From: Benzoatithermus sp963720725
GTDB taxonomy: Bacteria > Pseudomonadota > Alphaproteobacteria > Geminicoccales > Geminicoccaceae
Reading direction: 5' to 3'
DNA: 64,000 nt
NCBI GenBank assembly: GCA_963720725.1
Contig: CAVRGN010000003.1
Coordinates: 1,701,189 to 1,765,188, forward strand
Part shown: piece after piece, positions 35,590-46,028 of the stretch
Layout: each line of letters opens with the position of its first letter
How positions within the stretch are numbered: the stretch's first letter is position 1
The notes under the pieces: model-generated
Seen by the model: only the letters and a program-made list of their open reading frames with translations
Database searches by the model: none
What the model was told of the DNA's origin: nothing
Translations under genes and position numbers: made by a program

Positions 35590-36747
35590 ATGGGACCGAT
35601 CAGGGACGACATCGCGGCGCTGGAGATGAGCGGGATCGGCAAGATCGCCGCCGGTGCCATGCACGACCCGGCGGTGATCCCCTTGTGGTTCGGGGAGAGC
35701 GACCTGGTCACGGCGCCCTTCATCCGCGAGGCGGCCAAGCTGGCGCTCGACGAGGGCCGGACCTTCTACAACTACCCGCGCGGCATCCTGCCCTTGCGCG
35801 AGGCGCTGCAGCGCTACCATGCCCGCGTCTACGGCATCGAGCTGGATGCCGACCGGATCACCGTCCCGGGCTCGACGATGCTGACCGTGGTCTGCGCCAT
35901 GCAGTGCCTGGCCGCGCGTGGAGACGAGGTGATCCTGATCGGGCCCTACTGGCCGAACGTGCGCACCGTCTGCACGATGATGGGCGCCCGGCATGTCGAT
36001 GTCCGCCTGGCGGAGTCCGGCGCTCGCTGGCATCTCGATCTCGAGGCGGTCGCGGCGGCGGTCGGTCCCCGGACCAAGGCCGTCTACGTCAACAGCCCGT
36101 CGAACCCGACCGGCTGGATCATGTCGCGGGCCGAGCAGGAGGCGCTGCTGGCACTTTGCCGCCGCCATGGGCTCGGATTGATCGCCGACGAGGTCTACCA
36201 CCGCAACGTCCTGACTGGCCCGGATCCCGCGCCCTCGTTCCTGACCCTCGCCGGCCCGGACGAGCCGGTCTTCGTCCTCAACGGCTTTTCCAAGGCGTGG
36301 GCCATGACCGGCTGGCGCCTGGGCTGGATGGTGCATCCGGCGAGCCTCGTGGAGCCCATGGCGGTTCTCGCCGAATGCAACAGCACGGGCGCCAGCGTGT
36401 TCGCGCAGTATGGCGGGATCGCCGCCCTGGACGAGGGCGAGGCGTTCCTGGCCGAGTTCAACGCGCGTTGCCGCCGCAACCGCGACCTCGTCATGGCCAC
36501 GCTGGGGCGGCATCCACGCGTCCGCCTGCTGGAGCCGGAGGGCGCGTTCTACGCCTTTCCGCGCGTCGAGGGGGTCGGCGACAGCCTGGCGTTCGCGCGC
36601 CGGATCCTGGTCGAGGCCAAGGTCGGCATCGCCGCCGGCTACACCTTCGGGCCAGGCAATGACGACCATGTCCGTCTGTGCTTCGCCATCGGTACCGAGC
36701 GGCTGGCGGAGGCGCTGGAACGCGTGATCTCGGTTCTCGACGCCTGA
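35590..36747 (+). CDS. Pyridoxal-phosphate aminotransferase, class I/II
   Basis: A 385-residue fold-type I aminotransferase. Evidence: TVPGSTMLTVVCAMQ (substrate/cofactor loop), YVNSPSNPTGWIM, the Asp-binding LIADEVYHR, and the Schiff-base lysine in LNGFSKAWAMTGWRLGW. It is related to aspartate/alanine aminotransferases such as AatA/YbdL; exact substrates are unclear. AGGACAGG precedes the ATG. No pathway partner is adjacent. Confidence 0.9.
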   Translation: MGPIRDDIAALEMSGIGKIAAGAMHDPAVIPLWFGESDLVTAPFIREAAKLALDEGRTFYNYPRGILPLREALQRYHARVYGIELDADRITVPGSTMLTVVCAMQCLAARGDEVILIGPYWPNVRTVCTMMGARHVDVRLAESGARWHLDLEAVAAAVGPRTKAVYVNSPSNPTGWIMSRAEQEALLALCRRHGLGLIADEVYHRNVLTGPDPAPSFLTLAGPDEPVFVLNGFSKAWAMTGWRLGWMVHPASLVEPMAVLAECNSTGASVFAQYGGIAALDEGEAFLAEFNARCRRNRDLVMATLGRHPRVRLLEPEGAFYAFPRVEGVGDSLAFARRILVEAKVGIAAGYTFGPGNDDHVRLCFAIGTERLAEALERVISVLDA

Positions 36748-36790
36748 TGCCCACCGCCCGCCCGCGGCGGAGCGGTGGGCCGGCGGCGCG

Positions 36791-37282
36791 CTACTGCGCG
36801 TTCCAGCTACGATAGCCGCCTGCGTCGTAGGCGGGCATGTCGGCCAGCTGGTCGCCGGTCAGTTCGGTCACCAGGCGGTTGTCGGCCACGCGCACCCGAT
36901 CCATAGGGATGGCTAGCTGGCGCTCGCCCATGCCGAGATCCTGTCCGGCGCTGACCAGCGCCTCGGGCGAGTTGGCGGTGGCCCGGGTCACGACATCGGT
37001 GATCTCGCCGATCTCCTCGCCGTTGCCGCCATAGAGCGTGCGGCCGACGACCTGACCGCGCGTCTCCGGACCCCAGGTCGTAACCCCCGTGGTCAGCGGC
37101 AGGCCGCCGACATCGCCGGTCCGTGCGGTGTTGCCCTGGGTGCCGAGCGCGTCGTCGCTCTTGGCCCTGGGCGTCGTGGTCATCAGCCCCGTCGTGCCGC
37201 CGGTATCCTGGGCCGACGCGGCACCCATGCCGGTGGCGAGGAGCACCAGGGCGAGGGACGTGGCGGTCAGCAGTCTTGTCAT
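36791..37282 (-). CDS. Secreted PRC-barrel domain protein
   Basis: A 163-residue exported protein. The signal peptide (LLTATSLALVLLATGMGAASAQ) is followed by a Thr/Gly-rich linker and a PRC-barrel-like domain: RGQVVGRTLYGGNGEEIGEI, then TDVVTRATANSPEALVSAG and QLAIPMDRVRVADNRLVTEL. Such domains occur in periplasmic proteins and the photosynthetic H subunit; function here is unknown. The ATG at 37282 follows GGAG; another ATG lies four codons upstream. Confidence 0.8.
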   Translation of the reverse strand: MTRLLTATSLALVLLATGMGAASAQDTGGTTGLMTTTPRAKSDDALGTQGNTARTGDVGGLPLTTGVTTWGPETRGQVVGRTLYGGNGEEIGEITDVVTRATANSPEALVSAGQDLGMGERQLAIPMDRVRVADNRLVTELTGDQLADMPAYDAGGYRSWNAQ

Positions 37283-37425
37283 CGCTCTCTCCATCGGTCA
37301 TCCGTGGTGGCTCGCCCGATCATGCCGCCGGATGCGGCGACCGAGCGTCCCATCCGACCCTTGAAGGGCTGCCATTCGCGATCGTTCCGGACCTCACGGA
37401 TGCCTGAGCAGGGAGAGCTGGCCCC

Positions 37426-37863
37426 ATGATTTGGCTGCTTGCGACGGCCCTCGCGCTCATGGTCTCGGCCGCCGCTCCGGCGGCTGCGGCCTCGGCGATC
37501 GGCGAGTGGGTGACGGAGGGCGACAAGGCGCGGGTGAGGATCGAGCCCTGCGCCGCCGACGCCGGACAGCTATGCGGCAAGATCACCTGGTCCTACCGGC
37601 CGGACGACGCGCCGTCCGGTCCGCTGCTCGACATCAACAACAATGATCCCGAATTGCGTACCCGGCCGATCGTGGGTCTGCCCCTGCTCGAAGGCTTCGA
37701 GCCCGCCGGCCCCGATGCATGGGACAAGGGGACGATCTACGATCCGGAGGGCGGCAAGGTCTACAAGTCGAAATTCCGGCTGAAGGGGCCCGATACCCTC
37801 GAGGTCGATGGCTGCGTGCTGTTCATCTGCGAGAGCCAGACCTGGACCCGCTACCACGGATGA
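37426..37863 (+). CDS. DUF2147 family secreted protein
   Basis: A 145-residue periplasmic protein with signal peptide (LLATALALMVSAAAPAAAAS) and the DUF2147 domain: IGEWVTEGDKARVRIEPC, CGKITWSYRP, DWDKG-like DAWDKGTIYDPEGGKVYKSK and LEVDGCVLFICESQTWTR. Four cysteines are conserved and could form disulfides. Function is unknown; the fold is a small beta barrel. Stop overlaps the next gene's ATG. Confidence 0.9.
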   Translation: MIWLLATALALMVSAAAPAAAASAIGEWVTEGDKARVRIEPCAADAGQLCGKITWSYRPDDAPSGPLLDINNNDPELRTRPIVGLPLLEGFEPAGPDAWDKGTIYDPEGGKVYKSKFRLKGPDTLEVDGCVLFICESQTWTRYHG

Positions 37864-38426
37864 CCGTCGCCTGCCGGCCGCTGACCCCCGCGCGCTGGGG
37901 CGATCTCGAACGGCTGTTCGGGCCGGAGCGCGGCGCCTGCGGGGGCTGCTGGTGCATGTGGTTCAAGCTGCGCCGGCCCGAGTGGGACGATGTGGGGCGG
38001 GCCGGGCGGAAGGCCCTGTTCAGAAATCTCGTCGAGACGGGGCCGCCGCCGGGCGTGCTGGCCTATGCCGGTGCCGAGCCGGTCGGATGGTGTGCGGTCG
38101 AACCGCGCGACGCCTATCCGGTCATCCTGCGCTCGCGTGTCCGCCAGCCGCCTGACGACCGCCCCGCCTTCGCCATCACCTGCTTCTACCTGACCCCGCG
38201 CTGGCGCCGCAAAGGGCTGATGCGGCCGCTGGTCGAGGGGGCGGTCGAACTCGCACGGGCGCGCGGGGCGGAGCTGGTCGAGGCCTATCCCCTGGACCCC
38301 GCGCCGGGCGAGCGGCCGAGCGGGGCGTTCACCGGGATCGCCGCGGCGTTCGCCGGTTGCGGGTTCGTCACGGTGGCACGGCGCTCCAAGGTGCGGGTGG
38401 TCATGCGGCGCGAGCTGCGCCGCTGA
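37860..38426 (+). CDS. GNAT-family N-acetyltransferase
   Basis: A 188-residue acetyltransferase. The N-terminal CGGCWCMWFKLRRPEW and the acetyl-CoA segment AITCFYLTPRWRRKGLMRPL (R/Q-x-x-G type loop) identify the GNAT fold; the final strand is GFVTVARRSKVRVVMRREL. The substrate is unknown. The ATG overlaps the stop of the DUF2147 gene by four nt. Confidence 0.87.
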   Translation: MTVACRPLTPARWGDLERLFGPERGACGGCWCMWFKLRRPEWDDVGRAGRKALFRNLVETGPPPGVLAYAGAEPVGWCAVEPRDAYPVILRSRVRQPPDDRPAFAITCFYLTPRWRRKGLMRPLVEGAVELARARGAELVEAYPLDPAPGERPSGAFTGIAAAFAGCGFVTVARRSKVRVVMRRELRR

Positions 38427-38435
38427 ACCCGCCGC

Positions 38436-39494
38436 CTAAGCGTGGTCGTGGCGATGGTGCAGGTCCGGATAGTGCGCATGGCGATGGACGAGAGGCGCGT
38501 GGCGGTGGCGGTGCACGTGCGGCTCGCCCGGCGACGTGCCGACGGCATGGGCATGGCGGTGGTGGACGTCGTGCACATGGGCATGCTCGTGCTCCATGGG
38601 CTCGTGCCGGTGGTCGTGCTCGTGCCGCTCGGCGAGATGCAGGTAGAGGCCCAGGCCCATCAGCAGGCCCGCGGCCAGCAGGCGGACGGTCAGCGGCTCG
38701 CCGAGCATCGCCACGGCCAGAGCCGCACCCACGAACGGGGCCAGCGAGAAGTAGGCGCCGGTGCGGGCGGTTCCGAGGTGGCGCAAGGCGAGCACGAACA
38801 GGACGAGGCTGACGCCGTAGCCCAGGAACCCGACCAGCCCGGCCGCCATGGCCGCGGCGGAACCGGGCAGGCCGGCGCCCAGCGCCAGGGCCAGCGCCGT
38901 GTTCACCGTGCCGGCGACCAGGCCCTTGACGGTGGCGATCTGCACCGGGTCGGCGGCGGAGAGGCCCCGGGTCAGGTTGTTGTCGATGCCCCAGGCGAGG
39001 CAGGCGGCGGCAATGAGTAGCGCACCCGGGCCGAGTGCCACGCTGCCTCCCTGCCAGGACAGCACCAGGGCCCCGCCGAGGATCGCGAGCGCGCCGACGA
39101 GCAGACGGCGGTCTACGCTCTCGCGAAACACCAGCCAGGCGATGCCCATGGTCGCGAGGCCCTCGAGGTTGAGCAGGAGCGAGGCCGCGGCGGCGTCGGT
39201 CCGGGCGAGGCCCAGCATCAGGAGCAGCGGGCCGGCCACGCCCCCGGCGGCGACGACGGCCGCGAGGCGCGGCAGGTCGGCCCGGCGCAGGGGTGCCTCG
39301 CTCTCCGCCAGCCCGGCGGCCTTGCGGCCCAGCTGCACCGCCGCGAGCCCGACGCCGGCGCCGAGATAGAGCAGCCCTGCGGTCAGCCACGGGTCCATGG
39401 CCCCGAGCAGCAGCTTGGCCAGAGGCGTGCTGGCGCCGAACAGTGCCGCCGAGGCCAGCGCCAGGAGGATGCCGCGGCGATGGGGCGATTGCAT
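38436..39494 (-). CDS. DMT-superfamily (EamA) transporter with histidine-rich C-terminal tail
   Basis: A 352-residue membrane protein of the drug/metabolite transporter superfamily. Ten helices in two EamA repeats are seen, starting GILLALASAALFGASTPLAK; the second repeat starts near LGPGALLIAAACLAWGIDNN. The last ~60 residues (after LYLHLAERHE) are a cytosolic or periplasmic tail packed with His/Asp/Glu: HEPMEHEHAHVHDVHHRHAH is one stretch. That tail would bind divalent metals. The ATG at 39494 starts right before helix one, though the ribosome site is weak; the open frame extends upstream. Metal export or metal-regulated transport is inferred. Confidence 0.85.
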   Translation of the reverse strand: MQSPHRRGILLALASAALFGASTPLAKLLLGAMDPWLTAGLLYLGAGVGLAAVQLGRKAAGLAESEAPLRRADLPRLAAVVAAGGVAGPLLLMLGLARTDAAAASLLLNLEGLATMGIAWLVFRESVDRRLLVGALAILGGALVLSWQGGSVALGPGALLIAAACLAWGIDNNLTRGLSAADPVQIATVKGLVAGTVNTALALALGAGLPGSAAAMAAGLVGFLGYGVSLVLFVLALRHLGTARTGAYFSLAPFVGAALAVAMLGEPLTVRLLAAGLLMGLGLYLHLAERHEHDHRHEPMEHEHAHVHDVHHRHAHAVGTSPGEPHVHRHRHAPLVHRHAHYPDLHHRHDHA

Positions 39495-39599
39495 GGCGCG
39501 AAGTCCGGCTGATAGGGGTGCCACTGCCACGGCGGCAGGAAACACCGAGAGGCCGTCCCGGGTCAAAGGCCGATCCGGGCGACCGTGCCGGGAGGGCGC

Positions 39600-39941
39600 A
39601 TGAGCGAGCTGCTGCGACCCTTCGCCTGGTATGGCCTCGCCGCCCTGGGCGAGATCGGCGGCTGCTTCGCGTTCTGGCTCTGGCTGCGCCTGGACCGCTC
39701 GGTGTGGTGGGTGGTGCCCGGCGGGCTGGCACTTCTGGTCTTCGCCTGGGCCCTGACCCGCATCGAGGCCGATCACGCCGGCCGCGCCTTCGCGGCCTAT
39801 GGCGGGATCTACATCCTGGCCTCGCTCGTCTGGCTCTGGCTGGTCGAGGGGGTCCGACCCGACCGCTGGGATCTCGCGGGTGCCGCGGTCTGCCTGGCCG
39901 GTGCCGCGATCATCCTGTTCGGGCCGCGCGCCCCGGCTTGA
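39600..39941 (+). CDS. YnfA family (UPF0060) inner-membrane protein
   Basis: A 113-residue protein with four helices, typical for YnfA: WYGLAALGEIGGCFAFWLWL, WVVPGGLALLVFAWALTRI, AYGGIYILASLVWLWLVEG and LAGAAVCLAGAAIILFGPR. The family is structurally like small multidrug resistance transporters and may move cationic compounds. GGAGGG precedes the ATG at 39600. Confidence 0.93.
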   Translation: MSELLRPFAWYGLAALGEIGGCFAFWLWLRLDRSVWWVVPGGLALLVFAWALTRIEADHAGRAFAAYGGIYILASLVWLWLVEGVRPDRWDLAGAAVCLAGAAIILFGPRAPA

Positions 39942-39954
39942 TCGCGCGCCGCGA

Positions 39955-40230
39955 TCAGCCGTCCCGGCGCGTCAGCACGTCGAGGAGCTCCTGCACCTTG
40001 ATGCGCTGCTCCGCTCCGTCTCCGCTGGCGATCGCGCCCTCGACGCAATGGGCGACATGATCGTTCAGGACCTCGTCCTCGACCCGGCGCAGCGCCGCCC
40101 GGACGGCACGGACCTGGGTGAGCACGTCGATGCAGTAGCGGTCTTCCTCGATCATGCGCGCGATGCCGCGCACCTGGCCCTCGATCCGGCTCAGCCTCGC
40201 GCCGCAGTTCGCCTTGGTCTTGCTCTGCAT
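39955..40230 (-). CDS. csoR: CsoR-type copper-sensing transcriptional repressor
   Basis: A 91-residue CsoR/RcnR-family DNA-binding helical protein. The copper ligands of the Cys-His-Cys type are visible: DRYCIDVL and NDHVAHC, and the N-terminal RLSRIEGQVRGI is diagnostic. It should repress copA until Cu(I) binds. The ATG at 40230 is preferred; a longer start at 40251 would begin inside the operator palindrome. Divergent from copA, 62 nt apart. Confidence 0.93.
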   Translation of the reverse strand: MQSKTKANCGARLSRIEGQVRGIARMIEEDRYCIDVLTQVRAVRAALRRVEDEVLNDHVAHCVEGAIASGDGAEQRIKVQELLDVLTRRDG

Positions 40231-40233
40231 GTC

Positions 40234-40261
40234 CTTGCACCATACCCCCATGGGGTATAAA
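40234..40261 (+). promoter_or_regulatory. copA promoter
   Basis: A -35-like CTTGCA (40234-40239) and -10 TATAAA (40256-40261) are separated by 16 nt, with the CsoR operator lying in the spacer and overlapping the -10 element. This is the arrangement expected for repression by blocking RNA polymerase. Confidence 0.55.
40242..40258. promoter_or_regulatory. CsoR operator palindrome
   Basis: ATACCCCCATGGGGTAT is a near-perfect inverted repeat with the TACCC/GGGTA half-sites and G-tracts that CsoR-family repressors recognise. It lies between the divergent csoR and copA genes. Confidence 0.7.
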
Positions 40262-40292
40262 GGATGGCTCGTCCCAGAAGGAAAGCTAGCCC

Positions 40293-42669
<2,377 letters not shown>

Positions 42670-42670
42670 C

Positions 42671-43817
42671 TCAGGCCGTCGCCTGCCGCCGGCGGTCGGT
42701 GTCGCGGCGCTGCGCCTCGCGGCCGCGGAAATGCAGCCAGAGCAGGATCGCGGCGACGGCTGCGAAGCCGAGATTGAGGAACAAGGTGTAATCGACCGCG
42801 AAGCGGACCATCTCCTGCAGCTCCGGGCGCTGCTCGGGGATCTGGCCCGCCAGGGCGAACAGGTAGTGCACCGTGATGCCGGCCGCGACCATGCAGACAT
42901 AGAGCAGCGCCGACATGAGCAGGGCGTAGCGCCAACCGTAATATTTGACGTGCACCCAGATCACCGTGGCTGCGACCAGATCGGCGCCCAGAAAGCTCAT
43001 CACTCCGCCGAACGAGGCCTCGTGCGCCCACAGCATCGCCGCGAGCGGCACGTTGCCCATGGAGCCGATGAAGGTGAAGAAGGCGACCACCGGGGCGATC
43101 AACGCATTCTCCGCCACCACCCAGAAGGTCGGGTATGCTTGGCCGCCGCCGTCGCCGACCAGGAACAGCGCGCTCCAGAACCATTGCGGCACGTACACGG
43201 AGATGAACCCCGCGACGGTGAAGCCGAACAGGATCTCCTTCCAGACCATCTTCCATTCCATGAAGAAGGTCGTGGCGATCTTCCGCCAGCCTTCGCGCGA
43301 CAGCAGCTTGTCGCGCCAGCCGCCCGGCATGCCCTTGCTCCATCGCCATGCCTTCGGCCTTCTGCGCCCGTTCCGCGTGCTCCTTGGCGCCGGCGACCAA
43401 GCCCGTCGGAAACCAGATGCCGGTGAGCAGGTAGGCGTACAGCGCCATGAACAAGCCGAGCAGGATATTGCCGAGGGTGAACTGCCACCCGACCAGCACC
43501 CACAGCACGATGCCGAGTTCGATCACGAGGTTGGTCGAGGAGATGAGGAAGGCGAGGGCGTTGGCGGGATGGGCCCCCTTGAGCAGAACCGACCGCGACG
43601 CGGCGAGCGCTGCGAACGAGCAGGAAGACGAGATGAACCCGAAGAAGGCCGCGAGCCCGGCCGCGCGCGGCCCGCGCCGGCCGAGAAGGTCCGCCATCTG
43701 CTCGCGCGTGACCAGGACCTGGATGCCGGCCGAGATCACGTAGCCGAAGATCAATGCCCACAACGCCTTCCACAACATGCCGGCACCGGTCAGCAGTGCA
43801 TCGACGAACATGTCCAT
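42671..43817 (-). pseudogene. Permease (COG0701-like), one-base frameshift in the middle
   Basis: A predicted permease of the COG0701 type, a family related to ArsP-like and two-membrane-block permeases. N-terminal half (from the ATG at 43817, GGAG upstream) has WKALWALIFGYVISAGIQVL and GFISSSCSFAALAASRSVLL, where SCS is characteristic. After GMAMEQ the frame is lost; the remainder MPGGWRDKLLSREGWRKIA ... AALLYVCMVAAGITVHYLF continues in another frame to the stop at 42671. One base too many in the GAGCAAGGGCATG tract near 43333 explains it. It abuts the copA stop and is divergent from the DUF305 gene behind a CsoR-like site. Confidence 0.85.
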
Positions 43818-43912
43818 GGGCGGTCTCCAACGATCTCGGCCTGCGGTGGCACTCGCGCCGACGGTGGTGCTTGCCGCACAAGGATCGGCTGGGCTCAACG
43901 TTCCCCGTCCCG

Positions 43913-43940
43913 TTGATACGATACCCCCCTGTGGTACATG
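43913..43940 (+). promoter_or_regulatory. Second CsoR-like operator with promoter before the DUF305 gene
   Basis: TTGATA (43913-43918) and TACATG (43935-43940) are 16 nt apart. Between them lies ATACCCCCCTGTGGTAC (43921-43937), an imperfect copy of the operator found between csoR and copA. The site sits between the divergent permease and DUF305 genes. Confidence 0.5.
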
Positions 43941-43986
43941 TGGCGGCAGGTCCAGACGGTCTGGACGAGCACCAGGGACGGAACGC

Positions 43987-44364
43987 ATGCGCGTGCTCGC
44001 AAGCACCATCATCATGGTCGCCGCCACTCTGGCGGCACCTGCCCGCGCACAGGATCAGGCGACGGGGCATGACATGATGCACGCCTCACCACCCGTGGCC
44101 GGAGCGGCGGGCCCGTCCGTCGACGCCTACAACGCGGCCATGGAGCAGATGATGCAGGAGATGATGGCCCCGCCCAGCGGCGACCCGGACGTGGATTTCG
44201 CCCGCGGCATGATCGCCCATCATCGCGGGGCCGTGGCGATGGCCGAGGTCCAGCTCAAATACGGCCAGGATCCCGAGATGCGCGCACTCGCGCAGCAGAT
44301 CATCGCGGCTCAGGAGCCGGAGATCCTCCAGATGCAGGCATGGTTGCGGAAGGGCGGGAACTAG
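43987..44364 (+). CDS. DUF305 family secreted protein (copper-associated)
   Basis: A 125-residue periplasmic protein: signal peptide (STIIMVAATLAAPARAQ), a Met/His-rich linker (GHDMMHAS, MEQMMQEMM) and the DUF305 helical bundle DVDFARGMIAHHRGAVAMAE, then IIAAQEPEILQMQAWL. DUF305 proteins are often encoded with copper resistance genes and may bind Cu or Ag through Met/His. The CsoR-like site upstream supports this. ATG at 43987. Confidence 0.9.
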   Translation: MRVLASTIIMVAATLAAPARAQDQATGHDMMHASPPVAGAAGPSVDAYNAAMEQMMQEMMAPPSGDPDVDFARGMIAHHRGAVAMAEVQLKYGQDPEMRALAQQIIAAQEPEILQMQAWLRKGGN

Positions 44365-44463
44365 CGTCCCTCGCCGCAGTACGCAGCCCGCTGGCGTGGC
44401 CGCCGATCTCTCGGATGGACCGACGGCCGAAATCGCCGGCCGTGACGTCTTGGGCTTGATCTC

Positions 44464-44483
44464 AAGTTAGTACCACCTAACTT
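44464..44483. promoter_or_regulatory. Inverted repeat operator candidate before the Nramp gene
   Basis: AAGTTAGTACCACCTAACTT has perfect 7-bp arms around a 6-nt centre. It overlaps a possible promoter (TTGATC at 44456-44461, 16 nt spacer, TAACTT at 44478-44483). The arms resemble sites of DtxR/MntR-type metal regulators. A weak terminator of the DUF305 gene (T-run follows) is the alternative. Confidence 0.5.
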
Positions 44484-44533
44484 TTTTGGCGGTATCGCAG
44501 AAGGGTCTCTGCGGGGGATCGAAGGCGTCCGAG

Positions 44534-45859
44534 ATGGCGAATGAAGCGGTCGCGCGACGGCCGGGAGAGTTGCCGAGCCTGCCCGAGGTGAACGGCAGCG
44601 TCCTCGTTTCCCGCTCCGCCAATCCCCTGCGCCGGCTGCTGTCCTTCGTCGGGCCGGGCTATCTGGTGGCCGTCGGCTACATGGATCCGGGCAACTGGGC
44701 CACCGACCTCGCCGGCGGCTCCGCCTTCGGCTACACGCTGCTCTCGGTCATCCTGATCTCCAACCTGATGGCGGTCCTGCTGCAGTCGCTGGCGGCCCGC
44801 CTCGGCATCGCCACCGGGCGCGACCTCGCCCAAGCCTGTCGGACGCACTACTCCCGCCCGGTCAACCTCGCCTTGTGGGCGCTGTGCGAGCTGGCGATCA
44901 TCGCCTGCGACCTGGCCGAGGTGATCGGCACCGCCATCGCCCTGCAGCTGCTGTTCGGCATTCCGCTGGCGCTGGGTGCAGCGCTGACCGCGCTGGACGT
45001 GATGCTGATCCTGCTCCTGCAGCAGCGCGGCTTTCGCTGGCTGGAGGCGTTCATCATCAGCCTGATGACGGTGATCGCGGCCTGCTTCGTGATCGAGCTG
45101 GCGCTCGCCGGACCGGACTGGGGCGGGGTGGCGCGCGGCTTCGTGCCCGACCCCGAGATCCTTGCCAACCCGGCCATGCTCTACATCGCGATCGGCATCC
45201 TGGGTGCCACGGTGATGCCGCACAATCTCTACCTGCACTCCTCGATCGTGCAGACCCGCCGCTGGGAGCCGACGCCGGCGGGCCGGCGTGAGGCGGTGAC
45301 CTTCGCCACCATCGACAGCACCGTGGCGCTGAGCTTCGCCCTGTTCGTCAACGCCGCCATCCTGATCCTGGCCGCCGCCGCCTTCCACAGCACCGGGCAA
45401 ACGGAGGTGGCCGAGATCCAGGACGCCTACCAGCTCCTGGCGCCGACGCTCGGCGTCGCGGCGGCGAGTACCCTGTTCGCCCTGGCGCTGCTGGCCTCCG
45501 GGCAGAACTCGACCATCACCGCCACCCTGGCGGGCCAGATCGTCATGGAGGGCTTCCTGCGCCTGCGCCTGGCGCCGTGGCTGCGCCGCATCGTCACCCG
45601 CCTGATCGCCATCGTGCCGGTGGTGTTCGTGGCCTGGCTCTATGGCGAGAGCGCGACCGCGCAAATGCTGATCCTGAGCCAGGTCGTGCTCAGCCTCCAG
45701 CTGCCGTTCGCGGTCGTCCCGCTCGTGCGCTTCACCACCGATCGCAAGCTGATGGGTGAACTCGTCGCCCCGCGCTGGGTGGCGGTTCTCGCCTGGGCCG
45801 TCACGGCGGTGATCATCAGCCTCAACCTCAAGCTGCTGGTAGACATCGCGACCTCTTGA
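44534..45859 (+). CDS. mntH: Nramp-family divalent metal (Mn2+/Fe2+) transporter
   Basis: A 441-residue Nramp transporter that imports Mn2+ (or Fe2+) with protons. The DPGNWATDLAGGSAFGY motif in helix 1 (the metal-binding Asp-Pro-Gly-Asn) and VMPHNLYLHSSIVQTRR in helix 6 (Met-Pro-His) are diagnostic; helix 8 has LLASGQNSTITATLAGQIVM. ATG at 44534 follows AAGG; a TTG 16 codons upstream is unlikely. Its promoter region holds a perfect inverted repeat, so metal-dependent repression is plausible. Confidence 0.94.
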   Translation: MANEAVARRPGELPSLPEVNGSVLVSRSANPLRRLLSFVGPGYLVAVGYMDPGNWATDLAGGSAFGYTLLSVILISNLMAVLLQSLAARLGIATGRDLAQACRTHYSRPVNLALWALCELAIIACDLAEVIGTAIALQLLFGIPLALGAALTALDVMLILLLQQRGFRWLEAFIISLMTVIAACFVIELALAGPDWGGVARGFVPDPEILANPAMLYIAIGILGATVMPHNLYLHSSIVQTRRWEPTPAGRREAVTFATIDSTVALSFALFVNAAILILAAAAFHSTGQTEVAEIQDAYQLLAPTLGVAAASTLFALALLASGQNSTITATLAGQIVMEGFLRLRLAPWLRRIVTRLIAIVPVVFVAWLYGESATAQMLILSQVVLSLQLPFAVVPLVRFTTDRKLMGELVAPRWVAVLAWAVTAVIISLNLKLLVDIATS

Positions 45860-46028
45860 GCGAAAAGCTCCAACTAGGCGTGGAACCAAGAAGTTCCATC
45901 CGCGAGAATAAATAATCGTACAGGTTGCTAGCTTCGGTGACGGGCGATAGATCGTCGGATCGTGCCCCCGCCCGGGCGGGCTGCCACCAGGGCGTCGAGG
46001 GCAGGCATGCCAGAAGAATGAGGAGCCG

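Noticed and set aside
44464..44490. Rho-independent terminator for the DUF305 gene
   Set aside because: The hairpin arms are short and AT-rich with little stability; its place over a promoter fits an operator better, although a T-run follows.
45881..45898. Inverted repeat TGGAAC-CAAGAA-GTTCCA after the Nramp gene
   Set aside because: Six-bp arms and no T-run; could be a weak operator or chance, not enough to call.
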